Shown: piece after piece, positions 44,563 to 54,500 of the stretch | How positions within the stretch are numbered: position 1 is the first letter of the stretch | Layout: every line of letters begins with the position of its first letter | Assembly (NCBI GenBank): GCA_030653935.1 | Contig: JAURYL010000006.1 | Span: 1 to 64,000, forward strand | Length of the DNA stretch: 64,000 bases | From: Pseudomonadota bacterium | GTDB lineage: Bacteria > Pseudomonadota > Gammaproteobacteria > Burkholderiales > Thiobacillaceae | Direction: 5' to 3' | Made by a program: the position numbers and the translations under genes | The notes under the pieces: generated by a model | Told to the model about the DNA's origin: nothing | What the model saw: the letters and a program-made list of their open reading frames with translations, nothing else | Database searches by the model: none

Positions 44563-45050
44563 GATTCGAATACCGCTTTCAAGGGCGCCTCGTAACGCGA
44601 TTTGATCTGGTCGCGCACGGCAGCCGGGTCGGGCGCGTCGAGGGCGTGCACCAGCAGCACGCGGCGATCCTCGCTGAGCAGGGCGGAGACCGTGCCCGGC
44701 GTCAGACAGATGGTGTTGGCGAGCAGGCTGATGGCCAGATCGCTTTCCAGCGCCAGCGGCACTTCGATGAATGCTGGCCGCAGGCGGGACGGCCGGCCGA
44801 GGATGAGCCGGGCCACCGCGAGGTTGGCGATGACGATGTCGAACAGCACGACGCCGAGAAAACGCAGCAGCACCCACGGTTGGCGGATGCGCACCGTCTC
44901 CGGCCAGAATTGCAAGGTGAACAGCGGAATCAGCCAGCCGAGGAGCGCGCCCAGGAGCAGGTGTCCGGGCGCCAGGCTGTTGTTGAGCAGCAGCCAGACC
45001 GCCGTCAGGGCCGGGGTGAGCAGGGGGTGTGGTAACAGGCGCGTGCTCAT
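44556..45050 (-). CDS. mrpE: Na+(K+)/H+ antiporter subunit E
   Basis: A 164-aa MrpE. Hydrophobic helices occupy the first 90 residues (ALTAVWLLLNNSLAPGHLLLGALLGWLIPL, VLLRFLGVVLFDIVIANLAVARLIL). The cytoplasmic C-terminal half carries NTICLTPGTVSALLSEDRRVLLVHALD, the family signature. It overlaps mrpD and mrpF, and is expected to help assemble the antiporter complex. Confidence 0.92.
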   Translation of the reverse strand: MSTRLLPHPLLTPALTAVWLLLNNSLAPGHLLLGALLGWLIPLFTLQFWPETVRIRQPWVLLRFLGVVLFDIVIANLAVARLILGRPSRLRPAFIEVPLALESDLAISLLANTICLTPGTVSALLSEDRRVLLVHALDAPDPAAVRDQIKSRYEAPLKAVFESC

Positions 45051-46555
45051 GGCCGGCCTCCGAGAACAGCATGGATGTAGTGATAGGGTTGCAGCAATTG
45101 CTCGGCGGTGGCGCCGGCAATCACGTGCAGCGGCCCGGCCGCGACGGTCAGGGCCAGAGTCAGCAGCAGCAGGCCCAGCGCCGGTGCCAGCGGCGCGGTC
45201 ACGGTCGGCGTTGCCGTGCCCGGCGCCTCCGGCAGGGTACGGAAGAACAGCAGGCTGCCGGCGCGCGCCAGCGCGATCAGCCCGAGCAGGCCGCCGAGCA
45301 GGACCAGGGACATAACCCAGGGGCCGGCGGGATGCGTCAGCGCTGCCCGCAACAACAGAAACTTGCCGATGAAGCCGGACAGGGGCGGCAGCCCCGCCAG
45401 CAGAATCGCCGTCACGAAGAACAGACCGCCGAGCAATGGCGCGCCGACCATCGCCGGGGCCGGCTCGAAGCGGTCGCCGATTACGCCGCGCGCCTGGGTG
45501 ATGCGCTCGGCGAGCAGGAACAGGGCGGCGGCGGCGAAGGTGGAATGTGGCAAGTAATACAGGCCCGCCGCGATGCCGCCGGCGCTGCCGAGGGCGAAGG
45601 CGGTCAGCAACGAGCCCACCGAGGCAACCACCAGATACGCGGCCTGCTCACGCAGCGCGCGCGCCGCCAGGGCGCCGAGCAGGCCGACGATCAGCGTTGC
45701 CAGGGCCAGCGGCAACAGCCAGGGTTCGATCAGTCCGCTCATGCTCCCGGCCTGCGCGCCGAAGATCAGGGTGGTGACCCGCAGAATCGCGTAGGCGCCG
45801 ACCTTGGTCATGATCGCGAACAGCGCCGCCACTGGCGCGCTGGTGTGGGCATAGGCCGCCGGCAACCACAGATACAAGGGCAGCAGCGCGGCCTTGAGCG
45901 CGAATACGGCGAACAACAGGAGGCCGGCGGCGCGCGCCGGGCCCAGGTTCTCCGCCGGCACCGCCGCCATCTTCACGGCCAGGTCGGCCATGTTCAGGGT
46001 GCCGAAGAGCCCGTAAAGGGTGCCGACGGCGATCAGGAACAGGGAGGAACCGGCGAGGTTGAGCGCCACGTAGTGCAGGCCGGCCTTGGTTCGCGCGCGG
46101 CCGCCGCCGTGCAGGATGAGACCATACGAGGCCAGCAGCAGCACCTCGAAAAAGACGAACAGGTTGAACAGGTCGCCGGTGAGAAAGGCGCCGTTGAGGC
46201 CGAACAACTGCAACTGGAACAGGACATGGAAATGGCGGCCGCCGACATCTTCACCGCGACAGGCGTGCAGCAACGGGAACAGCGCGAGCAGGGCGGTGAT
46301 CAGCAGCATCCAGGCGGCCAGCCGGTCGGCCACCAGGACGATGCCGTAAGGCGCCGGCCAGTTGCCCAGGGCATAGGTCAGGATGTCGCCGCCGTCGACC
46401 GCCTGGAGCAGCATCGTCGCCAGGCCGATCTGACCGAGCACGGCGGCGATGCTGAACGCGCGGCGGAAGCCGATGCCGAGCAGATGCCGCGTCAGCAGCA
46501 GCACGATGCCGGCGAACAGGGGCAGCAGGAGGGGGGCGATGGTCAGGTGGGTCAT
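45047..46555 (-). CDS. mrpD: Na+(K+)/H+ antiporter subunit D
   Basis: A 502-aa NuoN/NuoM-like proton-channel subunit with about 14 membrane helices. GDLFNLFVFFEVLLLASYGLI carries the key glutamate, and LKAALLPLYLWLPAAYAHTSAPVAALFAIMTKVGAYAILR holds the conserved lysine pattern near residue 220. It overlaps mrpC and mrpE by 4 bases each, implying translational coupling. Confidence 0.94.
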   Translation of the reverse strand: MTHLTIAPLLLPLFAGIVLLLTRHLLGIGFRRAFSIAAVLGQIGLATMLLQAVDGGDILTYALGNWPAPYGIVLVADRLAAWMLLITALLALFPLLHACRGEDVGGRHFHVLFQLQLFGLNGAFLTGDLFNLFVFFEVLLLASYGLILHGGGRARTKAGLHYVALNLAGSSLFLIAVGTLYGLFGTLNMADLAVKMAAVPAENLGPARAAGLLLFAVFALKAALLPLYLWLPAAYAHTSAPVAALFAIMTKVGAYAILRVTTLIFGAQAGSMSGLIEPWLLPLALATLIVGLLGALAARALREQAAYLVVASVGSLLTAFALGSAGGIAAGLYYLPHSTFAAAALFLLAERITQARGVIGDRFEPAPAMVGAPLLGGLFFVTAILLAGLPPLSGFIGKFLLLRAALTHPAGPWVMSLVLLGGLLGLIALARAGSLLFFRTLPEAPGTATPTVTAPLAPALGLLLLTLALTVAAGPLHVIAGATAEQLLQPYHYIHAVLGGRP

Positions 46556-46884
46556 TCGTATTCCCCATCGACATGATCATTGCCCATCTCCGCCCGCGCC
46601 TTCAGCGCCAGCATGATGACGAAAGCGGTCATGGCGAAGCCGATGACGATGGCGGTCAACACCAGGGCTTGCGGCACCGGGTCGGCATAGCCGCCACCGA
46701 GGCCGGCGCCGATCACCGGTGGTCGGCCGATGGTCAGGCGCCCCATCGCGAACAGGAACAAATTCACCGCGTAGGAAAGAAGCGTCAGCCCCAGCACCAC
46801 CGGGAAAGTGCGGCCGCGCAGCGCCAGATAAACGCCGCAGGCGGTGAGCAAGCCGATCAACGACGCGAGCAGGGCTTCCATCAA
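46552..46884 (-). CDS. mrpC: Na+(K+)/H+ antiporter subunit C
   Basis: A 110-aa NuoK-like subunit with three helices ([63 protein letters not shown]). [15 protein letters not shown] is the conserved loop-helix of the family. It overlaps mrpA and mrpD by 4 bases. Confidence 0.94.
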   Translation of the reverse strand: MMEALLASLIGLLTACGVYLALRGRTFPVVLGLTLLSYAVNLFLFAMGRLTIGRPPVIGAGLGGGYADPVPQALVLTAIVIGFAMTAFVIMLALKARAEMGNDHVDGEYE

Positions 46885-49712
46885 CGATCCTCCGCGACGC
46901 GTTGGTTCAATGGTACGGGACAGGCGTCATCGCCATGGCTGGCGTCGTGCATCAGACCGAGGTGAATCAGGATCAGCAGGGTGGCGCCGACCACCACCAG
47001 ATAGACGCCGAGGTCGAAGGCCATGGCCGACGCCAGCTCGAATTCACCCACCAGGGGCCAATCGAAATGGCCGAAGGTGGAGGTCAGGAAGGGATGGTCG
47101 AAGGCCAGACTGGCCAGGCCGGTGAGGGTGGCGATGGACAGTCCCGCCGCGATGGTCGGGTGCAGGTTCGCCGGCAGCCGGTCGTGGGTCCAGGCGACGC
47201 CATTGGCCAGGTACTGCATGATCAGCGCCACGGCGGTAACCAGGCCGGCGATGAAGCCGCCGCCGGGCAGGTTGTGGCCGCGCAGCAGGATGAAGATGGA
47301 CACCAGCAACGCCAGCGGCAGCAGCAAGCGGGTCAGCGAGGCCATGATGGCGGGGTGCGAATCCCAATTCCAGGCGCGGCCGACGTCATCGCAGCCGCGC
47401 CCGTCGAGACGCAGTTTGTCCAGCATGGCGTAGATCGCCAGGCCGGCCAGGGCCAGCACCGTGATCTCGCCCAGGGTGTCGAAACCGCGGAAGTCCACCA
47501 GGATGACGTTGACCACGTTGTGGCCGCCGCCGCCGGGCACGCTGTTCGCCAGGAAGAAATCGGCGATGCCGCTGTAGGGCCGCGTCAGCACCGCCCAGGC
47601 GAGGGCGCCGACCCCCAGTCCGGCGAGGCCGGCCAGGAGGGCGTCGCGGAGACGCCGGCCGCGATGGGATTCGGCCGGCGTCTGTTGCGGCAGGAAATAG
47701 AGGGCGAGCAGCAACAGGATCACCGTCACCACCTCCACGGAAAGCTGGGTCAGGGCCAGGTCGGGCGCGGAGAACTTCACGAAGATCAGCGACACCAGCA
47801 GGCCCACCGCGCCGATCAACACCAGCGCGACGAAGCGTTGTCGGTGCAGGGCGACCGTGGCGATCATGGCGGCGGCCATGGCCAGGGCCGCGAACAAGCT
47901 GACGCCGTCCACCGGCAGCAGCGCGCGCGGGCCGCTCAGCGGCGAGTCGGCGGAGAACCAGCCGGCGCCGCCGAGAAGCAGGGCGAAGCCGATGAACACG
48001 GCCAGCAGGCGTTGCAGCGAGCCGGCGTCGAGCAGCCGCGTCAGCCCGCCGGCGAGGGCGAACAAGCCGTCCTGCAACGCGTTGTAGAGGCGGCGCGCGT
48101 CGATGCGATCTTCCAGGCGGTCATACAGCACGAACAGGGGCTTGCGTCCGAAATAAAGCAGGCCGCCGCCGAGCAGGGCGATCACGCTCATCCACAGCGC
48201 CGGGCTGAAGCCGTGCCAGATGGCCAGATCGTGCGGCGGCGGCGGCGCTTGCAGGACGCTGGCCGACGCCAGGGTGAGGATGGGCTGCACGGTCAGCGCC
48301 GGCAGGATGCCGACCAGCAGGCAGAGCGCGACCAGTATTTCCACCGGCACCTTCATCCAGCGTGGCGGTTCGTGCGGCGTCCTGGGCAGGTCGATGGGCT
48401 CGCCGTTGAAAAACACGTCATGGATGAAGCGCAGGGAATAGGCCACGGCGAAAATGCCGGCCACGGTCACCGCCAGCGGCAACAGCCAGCCGAACTGCAT
48501 CTGGGTGGCCAGGCTGACCGCTTCCGCGAAGAACATTTCCTTGGACAGGAAGCCGTTGACCAGCGGCACCCCGGCCATCGCCGCCGCCGCCACCATCGCC
48601 AGGGTGGCGGTATAGGGCATGTATTTCCAGAGGCCGTTGATACGGCGCATGTCGCGGGTTCCGGTCTCGTGGTCGATGATGCCGGCGGCCATGAACAGCG
48701 AGGCCTTGAAGATGGCGTGATTGATGATGTGGAACACCCCCGCCACCGCCGCCAGCGGCGTGCCGATGCCGAACAGCAGGGTGATCAGGCCCAGGTGGCT
48801 GATGGTGGAATAAGCCAGCAACCCCTTCAAATCGTGCTTGAACAGGGCGGTGATGGCGCCGATCAACAAGGTCATCATGCCGACGCCGCCGACCAGATGC
48901 GACCACTCCCAGGTACCCGACAAGGCGGGAAACAGACGCGCCAGGAGAAATACCCCGGCTTTGACCATGGTCGCCGAATGCAGATAGGCGGAAACCGGCG
49001 TCGGCGCGGCCATCGCGTGCGGCAGCCAGAAATGGAAGGGAAACTGTGCCGACTTGGTGAACGCACCGATCAAGACCAGGATCAGGGTGGGCGTATACAA
49101 GGGGTGCGCGCGGATCAGATCGCCCGAGGCCAGGATCACCGTCAGGTCGTAGCTGCCCGTGATCTCCCCGAGCAGCAAAATACCGCCGAGCAGCGCCAGG
49201 CCGCCGGCGCCGGTGATGGCCAGGGCCATGCGCGCCCCGTTGCGCGCCTCCTCCCGCTCCCGCCAGTAGCCGATCAGCAGGAAGGAACTGAGGCTGGTCA
49301 GTTCCCAGAAGATCAGCAACTGGATCAGGTTCTCCGAGAGCACCACGCCCAGCATCGAACCCATGAACAGCAGCAGATAGGCGTACAGGCGGCCGAGACT
49401 GTCGCGCTCCGACAGGTAGTAGCGGGCATAGACGATGACCAGCAGGCCGATGCCCAGGATCAGCCCCGCGAACAGCAGGCCCAGGCCATCGAGACGAAAC
49501 GCCAGATCCAGCCCGACCGTCGGCATCCAGGCGAGGCGCTGCACCAGCGTCTCTCCGACAGCGACCGGCTCCACCACGCCAGCCAGGGTGGCGATCGCGC
49601 CAAGGGTCACCAGCCCCGCGCTCCAGGCGGCGGCAAAGCGGCTCAAACGACTGGCCCACGCGACCAGGATCGCGCCGATGAAGGGGATCAGTACAACGAA
49701 AAGCAGTGTCAT
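46881..49712 (-). CDS. mrpA: Na+(K+)/H+ antiporter subunit A fused to subunit B
   Basis: A 943-aa fusion. Residues 1-780 are the NuoL-like Mrp[17 protein letters not shown] with the key Glu near 140, [40 protein letters not shown] near 220, and the MrpA C-terminal extension ([20 protein letters not shown]). The last roughly 150 residues ([42 protein letters not shown]) are MrpB, a fusion known in proteobacterial Mrp (group 2-type) systems. The complex exchanges Na+ or K+ for protons at the inner membrane for pH and salt homeostasis. It is the first gene of the operon. Confidence 0.94.
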   Translation of the reverse strand: MTLLFVVLIPFIGAILVAWASRLSRFAAAWSAGLVTLGAIATLAGVVEPVAVGETLVQRLAWMPTVGLDLAFRLDGLGLLFAGLILGIGLLVIVYARYYLSERDSLGRLYAYLLLFMGSMLGVVLSENLIQLLIFWELTSLSSFLLIGYWREREEARNGARMALAITGAGGLALLGGILLLGEITGSYDLTVILASGDLIRAHPLYTPTLILVLIGAFTKSAQFPFHFWLPHAMAAPTPVSAYLHSATMVKAGVFLLARLFPALSGTWEWSHLVGGVGMMTLLIGAITALFKHDLKGLLAYSTISHLGLITLLFGIGTPLAAVAGVFHIINHAIFKASLFMAAGIIDHETGTRDMRRINGLWKYMPYTATLAMVAAAAMAGVPLVNGFLSKEMFFAEAVSLATQMQFGWLLPLAVTVAGIFAVAYSLRFIHDVFFNGEPIDLPRTPHEPPRWMKVPVEILVALCLLVGILPALTVQPILTLASASVLQAPPPPHDLAIWHGFSPALWMSVIALLGGGLLYFGRKPLFVLYDRLEDRIDARRLYNALQDGLFALAGGLTRLLDAGSLQRLLAVFIGFALLLGGAGWFSADSPLSGPRALLPVDGVSLFAALAMAAAMIATVALHRQRFVALVLIGAVGLLVSLIFVKFSAPDLALTQLSVEVVTVILLLLALYFLPQQTPAESHRGRRLRDALLAGLAGLGVGALAWAVLTRPYSGIADFFLANSVPGGGGHNVVNVILVDFRGFDTLGEITVLALAGLAIYAMLDKLRLDGRGCDDVGRAWNWDSHPAIMASLTRLLLPLALLVSIFILLRGHNLPGGGFIAGLVTAVALIMQYLANGVAWTHDRLPANLHPTIAAGLSIATLTGLASLAFDHPFLTSTFGHFDWPLVGEFELASAMAFDLGVYLVVVGATLLILIHLGLMHDASHGDDACPVPLNQRVAEDR

Positions 49713-49840
49713 GAGCGCATCTTACCGGCAGCGCCCCGGGATGAGCCAAGGAACATACCGAATGCCGGCAAGCGGTGTGGTGGAGGGGCTTGTCCTGACC
49801 CGTCCGGCCGGGACAGGTTCCGCGAGGCCGTGATTTCATA

Positions 49841-49870
49841 CCGTCATGCCCGCGAAGGCGGGCATCCAGG
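49841..49870. repeat. REP-like palindrome
   Basis: ccgtcatgcccgcgaaggcgggcatccagg, one unit of the family seen near 10518 and 22834. Confidence 0.75.
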
Positions 49871-49937
49871 TTGTAGATTCAGGCTCGCAAGAAATACATT
49901 GCAAGCAACTGATTCGAAATGAAGTGTTCGTGCACAG

Positions 49938-50018
49938 GTAGCGCCGGCTTCCGGCCGGCGTCTTTCGAAACTGTCAGCCGCCTTTACTGTAAAGACGCCG
50001 GCTGGAAGCCGGCGCTAC
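49938..50018. repeat. Long inverted repeat of gcgccggc type
   Basis: Arms gtagcgccggcttccggccg and cggctggaagccggcgctac surround a short centre. The same arm type occurs next to pgi and between mnmC and hslO. Confidence 0.8.
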
Positions 50019-50116
50019 ACGCGAGGTGCATTTGACGTGTTTCTTCGGCGCGATTTGCGGCAGATGGCCGACTGCTTCGCTCTTTTCTCGTTAGCTGGTG
50101 ACGCGAACCGGCAAGG

Positions 50117-50217
50117 TTCCCCCCTTTTTCAAAGGGGGGTAGGGGGGATTTGCGGGCGCTTGGACGGCCACCACCCGTGGAGAAATCCCCCTCAATCCCC
50201 CTTTGGTAAAGGGGGAA
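50117..50217. repeat. Inverted repeat with ccccctttttcaaagggggg hairpins
   Basis: Two G/C-run hairpins in inverted orientation, the left ending in aggggggattt and the right starting with aaatccccctcaa. It could be a miniature transposable unit. Together with the two neighbouring repeats it fills most of the 49713-50291 gap, where no gene is visible. Confidence 0.75.
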
Positions 50218-50291
50218 GTCACCTCCTCATCGGCTTTCGCGCGGATCAGCGGCTCACAGGAAAAGGACCTTGATTGGGTTCACGCCGCAGT

Positions 50292-50305
50292 TTGATGTTG
50301 GTCAA
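50292..50305 (+). promoter_or_regulatory. FNR/DNR-like box upstream of nnrS
   Basis: TTGATGTTGGTCAA matches the TTGAT-N4-ATCAA consensus at 9 of 10 positions. Its centre is 63 bases before the ATG used for nnrS. With a class II position (-41.5) transcription would start about 20 bases before that ATG. NnrS genes are classically under NO-responsive DNR/NnrR control, which supports the call. Confidence 0.6.
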
Positions 50306-50361
50306 GGTTGCCATTCCATTCGGCGCCGACACTCGGCTGTCTTTCCGCTTCGCTCATGGTC

Positions 50362-51555
50362 ATGCACCGACTCTGGTCTACCTACACCGCCGCGCAGCAT
50401 CGCGTGATGTTCCTTCCCGGCGCTCTGCTTGTCGTGCTGGCCATGCTTTGGTGGCTGTTTGATCTGGAAATCCGGCGCGCGGGCGGCGTCGGCTTGGGCG
50501 AATTGCCGGGGCCGGCGCTGCATGGCTGGTGGATGGTGTATGGGTTCTTCCCATTCTTCGTGTTCGGTTTCCTGTTCACGGCGGCGCCCAGTTGGTCGGG
50601 CGGGCCGGCCGTTCCCCGGCCCGCTTATGTGGCGAGCGGCGTGCTGATGGCCCTGGGCGGGTTCGCCATTCTCGCCGGTCTGGTCGTGCCGGGGTTGGCG
50701 CTGCACCTGCTCGGCTGGAGCGTGGCGGTGTGGGCGCTGCTGCGCACGGTCAGCGGTGCGCCGGCGGGTGATCGACTGCATACCGGTATCGCCACGGCGG
50801 CGGCGGCGCTGGGCGGCGTTGGCTGCGCGCTGTTCCTGGCCTGGGCGGCGGCGGATTGGCCCGATGCCTTGGCCCTGGCGGAAGCCATCGGCCTTTGGGG
50901 CTTCCTGACGCCCACCTTCCTGGTCGTGTGTCATCGCATGATTCCCTGGTTCACCAGCCGCATCGTGCCCAATTACGTGATGGTCCGGCCCTATGGTCCG
51001 CTCTGGGCGCTGTTGGCCGGCTGCCTGCTGCACGCGACGCTGGAGGTGATGCAGCGGCGCGAACTGCTTTGGTGGGTGGATCTGCCGATGGCGATCATCG
51101 TGTTCTGGTTCTCCAGTCGCTGGGGCGTGGCGCGCGGCGCCCGCCAGGTGCGCCTGCTCGCCATGCTGCACCTGGGATTCCTCTGGGCCGGTCTGGCTTT
51201 CACGCTTTACGCCATCGACAGCCTGGCGCGTTACGCCGGACTGAGCTGGAATGCCGGCCAGGCGCCGCTGCATGCCCTCGGCATCGGCTTTTTCGCCAGC
51301 ATGCTGATCGGCATGGCTTCCCGCGTCAGCCTCGGCCATTCCGGGCGCAAGCTGGAAGCCGACGCGACGACCTGGGGACTGTTCTGGTTGATACAAGCGG
51401 CGGTGTTGCCGCGGCTGCTGCCGGATCTGGTTCCGGGGCTGCCGCTGTGGTTGGCGACTCTGGCGGGTGTCTTGTGGTTGCTCGCGTTTGTCGTGTGGGC
51501 CGGGAAATACGCGCCGATGTACTGGCGGCCGAGGGCGGACGGCAAGGCGGGCTAG
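50362..51555 (+). CDS. nnrS: NnrS-family membrane protein
   Basis: A 397-aa protein with about 12 hydrophobic helices, matching NnrS, a heme/copper-binding membrane protein linked to resistance to nitric oxide stress. LWGFLTPTFLVVCHRMIPWFTS, HALGIGFFASMLIGMASRVSLGHSGRKL and the histidines within helices are family features. The longer frame from 50308 would begin inside the promoter, so I use ATG 50362 (50356 is also possible). It converges on the sensor kinase gene. Confidence 0.88.
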   Translation: MHRLWSTYTAAQHRVMFLPGALLVVLAMLWWLFDLEIRRAGGVGLGELPGPALHGWWMVYGFFPFFVFGFLFTAAPSWSGGPAVPRPAYVASGVLMALGGFAILAGLVVPGLALHLLGWSVAVWALLRTVSGAPAGDRLHTGIATAAAALGGVGCALFLAWAAADWPDALALAEAIGLWGFLTPTFLVVCHRMIPWFTSRIVPNYVMVRPYGPLWALLAGCLLHATLEVMQRRELLWWVDLPMAIIVFWFSSRWGVARGARQVRLLAMLHLGFLWAGLAFTLYAIDSLARYAGLSWNAGQAPLHALGIGFFASMLIGMASRVSLGHSGRKLEADATTWGLFWLIQAAVLPRLLPDLVPGLPLWLATLAGVLWLLAFVVWAGKYAPMYWRPRADGKAG

Positions 51556-51573
51556 CCGCCCGTCGGCGGGCAG

Positions 51574-54500
51574 TCAGTTCGGCAGTTCCAGATGGAAGGT
51601 GGCGCCCTCGCCGGGGGCGCTTTCGGCGCGGATCTGGCCGCCCATGCGCTGCATGGCCTTGCGCACGATGGCGAGGCCGACGCCGGTTCCGGGGTATTCC
51701 TCGGCGCGTTGCAGGCGTTGGAATATCTCGAAAATGCGGTCGTGGAAGCGCATGTCGAAGCCGATGCCGTTGTCCGCGACCGAGAGCCTTGTGCTGTTGT
51801 CTCCGGATTCTCCCCGGATCGTCAGCTTCGGCGGCTGGCTGTCGCGGGTGAACTTGAGCGCGTTGTCGATCAGGTTGCGCAGTACCATGGCGAGGCCATC
51901 CGGATCGGCGCGCACACTCAACCCTTCCAGGGTTACATCGACGCGCATGCCGCGCGCCTCGATATCCGCCCGTCGCTCTTCCAGAATGGCCGCCACCTGA
52001 CGCGAGAGATCCAGTTGCTGGCCGTTGAGGCTGCGCCGTTCCATGCGGGAGTAGGCGAGCAGATCCTCGATCAGTTCCCCCATCTGGTCGACACCCTGGC
52101 GCACGTTGTTCAGGAACAGCCGGCCCTCCTCGTCCAGTTGACCCTGGTGGTCCTCCAGCAGCAGCCGGCTGTAACCGTCGATACCGCGCAGCGGCGCTTT
52201 CAGGTCGTGCGACACGGTATAGGTGAAGGTCTCCAACTCCTTGTTGGCGGTGGCCAGTTCCGCCGTGCGCAGTCGCACCCTTCCCTCCAGCTCGGCGTTG
52301 AGCTGGATAATTTCATCCTCCATCCGCTTGCGCTCGGTGATGTCGCGCGACACCACCACCACCCGTTCTACCGTGCCATCCACCCTGCGGATGACGCCCC
52401 CCTGCGATTCCATCTCGCGCACGTCACCGCCAGGCAACACAAAGCGGAAGGCAACCCGTTGGCCAGTGCCGGTCGCGATGGTTTCCCGGAACACCTGGCG
52501 TACTCGTTCCTGATCGTCCGGGTGAATTTCCGCGAACGAATCGGTCCCCTTCAGGGCCTCGGGATCGCCGAACAACTTGCCGTAGGAAGGGCTGTTGTAA
52601 AGGCGGCGGCCTTCCAGATCGAGCACGGCCACCAGGTCGCCCATGTTTTCCGCAATCAGGCGGAAGAAGGCTTCCTGCTCCTGAAGCGCGGCTTCTATCT
52701 GTTTGCGTGCGCTGATGTCGTTGATGGCGGCGAAGATGGCGGGTTCGTTATCGAATTCCACGATCGACGCGGAAACAAGTGCCCAGAACGGGCGCCCATC
52801 CCTGCCGCGCATGCGCACCTCAAGGTCTTCGACGTGGCCCGCTTGCCGCATCTGCTCGATGAAGCGTACCCGTTCTGCCGGGTCCTCATAAAAACCATCC
52901 GCAGCTTGGCCGATGCCTTGTTCGCGCGTGATTCCATACTGAATTTCCGCGCGATGGTTGCCATAAAGCAGGATGCCGTCGCGGACCCGGGAGAGCACGG
53001 CGGGGAAGGGAGCCTTTTCGAGCAGCGAGCGATAGCGGGTTTCGCTTTCCTGGAGGGCACTTTCAGCGGCCTTGCGGGCGTCGATGTCCTCGATCACCGA
53101 GATGAAATAGTCCGGCCCGTCATCCCCCTTCCAGACCAGTGAGACTGAGAGATTGATCCAGACGATGCCACCATCCTTGCGGATGCAACGCTTTTCCATC
53201 GAATAGGAATCGATCTCGCGCACCAGCATGCGGCGCACCTGGCCGAGATCGGAGTCGAGATCGTCCGGGTGGGTGATGTCCTGGAAAGTCCGGGTCATCA
53301 GTTCCGCCTGGTCGTAGCCGACGATATCGCACAGCGTCTGGTTCACGCGCAGCCAGTGGCCCTCGGGCGACACCAGCGCGATGCCCACCGCCGCCTGCTC
53401 GAAGGTGGCGAGGAAGCGGGCCTCGCTGTCACGCAACGCCGCTTCGGCCTGCTTGCGTGCCGTGATGTTCCGGGCGATTCCCAGCACACCCAGTAGCTTG
53501 GCCTGGTCGTCGTATACCGGTGTCTTGATGGTTTCCAGTAATTCCCGGTGACCGTCACTGGCGAAGGTGACCCATTCCTCGTTGACGCTGGGGCCACCCA
53601 CCGCGATGGCGGCACGGTCCTTCTCACGGAAGGCATCGGCCAGTTCGGCGGGCACGAAATCGTGGTCGCTCTTGCCCAGGATATCCGCCTCTTCGGCCCC
53701 GAAGAACTGCTCGAAACGCGGGTTGCAGGTGAGGTAAACGCCCTCGGGGTCTTTCAGCCAGACCAGGTCGGGGATGGTCTTCAATAGCGCGATCAGGCGG
53801 GCGCTCTGGCTGGCCAGCTTTTGTTCCGCCCGCACCCGCGCGGAGACGTCGCTGATGATGCCGCCGACCAGGGGGGCGCCGTCGGCGCGCGGAATCAGGA
53901 AACGCTGGGTATCGCAAACCAGGGGGGTGCCGTTCGCGGCCGTCAGGCTTTCCTGGCGGCGAAGTTGTCCTTCAATCAGCACGCGTTGGTCGATGGCCGC
54001 CATTGCCCGGGCCGTCGGCGATTCGGCCCCGGCCTCGTCGCGGCAGGGCAGGTTGTCGCACAGCCAGCGGTTCTGGAACAGCATGTGGTCGTCGGCGGTG
54101 TCGCGGATGTAGGCTCCGGCGGGCAGGTTGGCCATGAAGTGTTCGAACAGATTCTGGCTTTCCCGCCAGCGCGCGGCGGTTTCCCGCAAAGCCTGATTGC
54201 CGCGCGCCAGCCGGAAAGCCATGATCGCCGCAGCCACGGCCGCCAGCAGGCCCATCAGGCGAATCAGGTTGACGCTCGTGTCCGGATTTTGTCCCCAGCC
54301 CGCGGCGGGAAGGGCCGCCATGTGCCAGGTGCCGCCGGGCAGGGTGATGTCGAGCGCCACCGGTTGCCTGGCGAAAATCGAGGCGTCGCCGAAGAACACC
54401 GGCCCCCCCGCGCCGCTGCCATTGCTGCCGCGTAGCGCCAGGTCAAGGCCCATGCCGGGGTCGCGCAGGCCCGCCTTGTGGTAAAGCGTTTCCGCGTCGA

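Noticed and set aside
46902-49922. A 1006-codon + strand open frame opposite mrpA
   Set aside because: It is a shadow of GC-rich coding on the other strand: low-complexity Gln/Gly/His/Arg-rich translation, no domain, and mrpA is certain.
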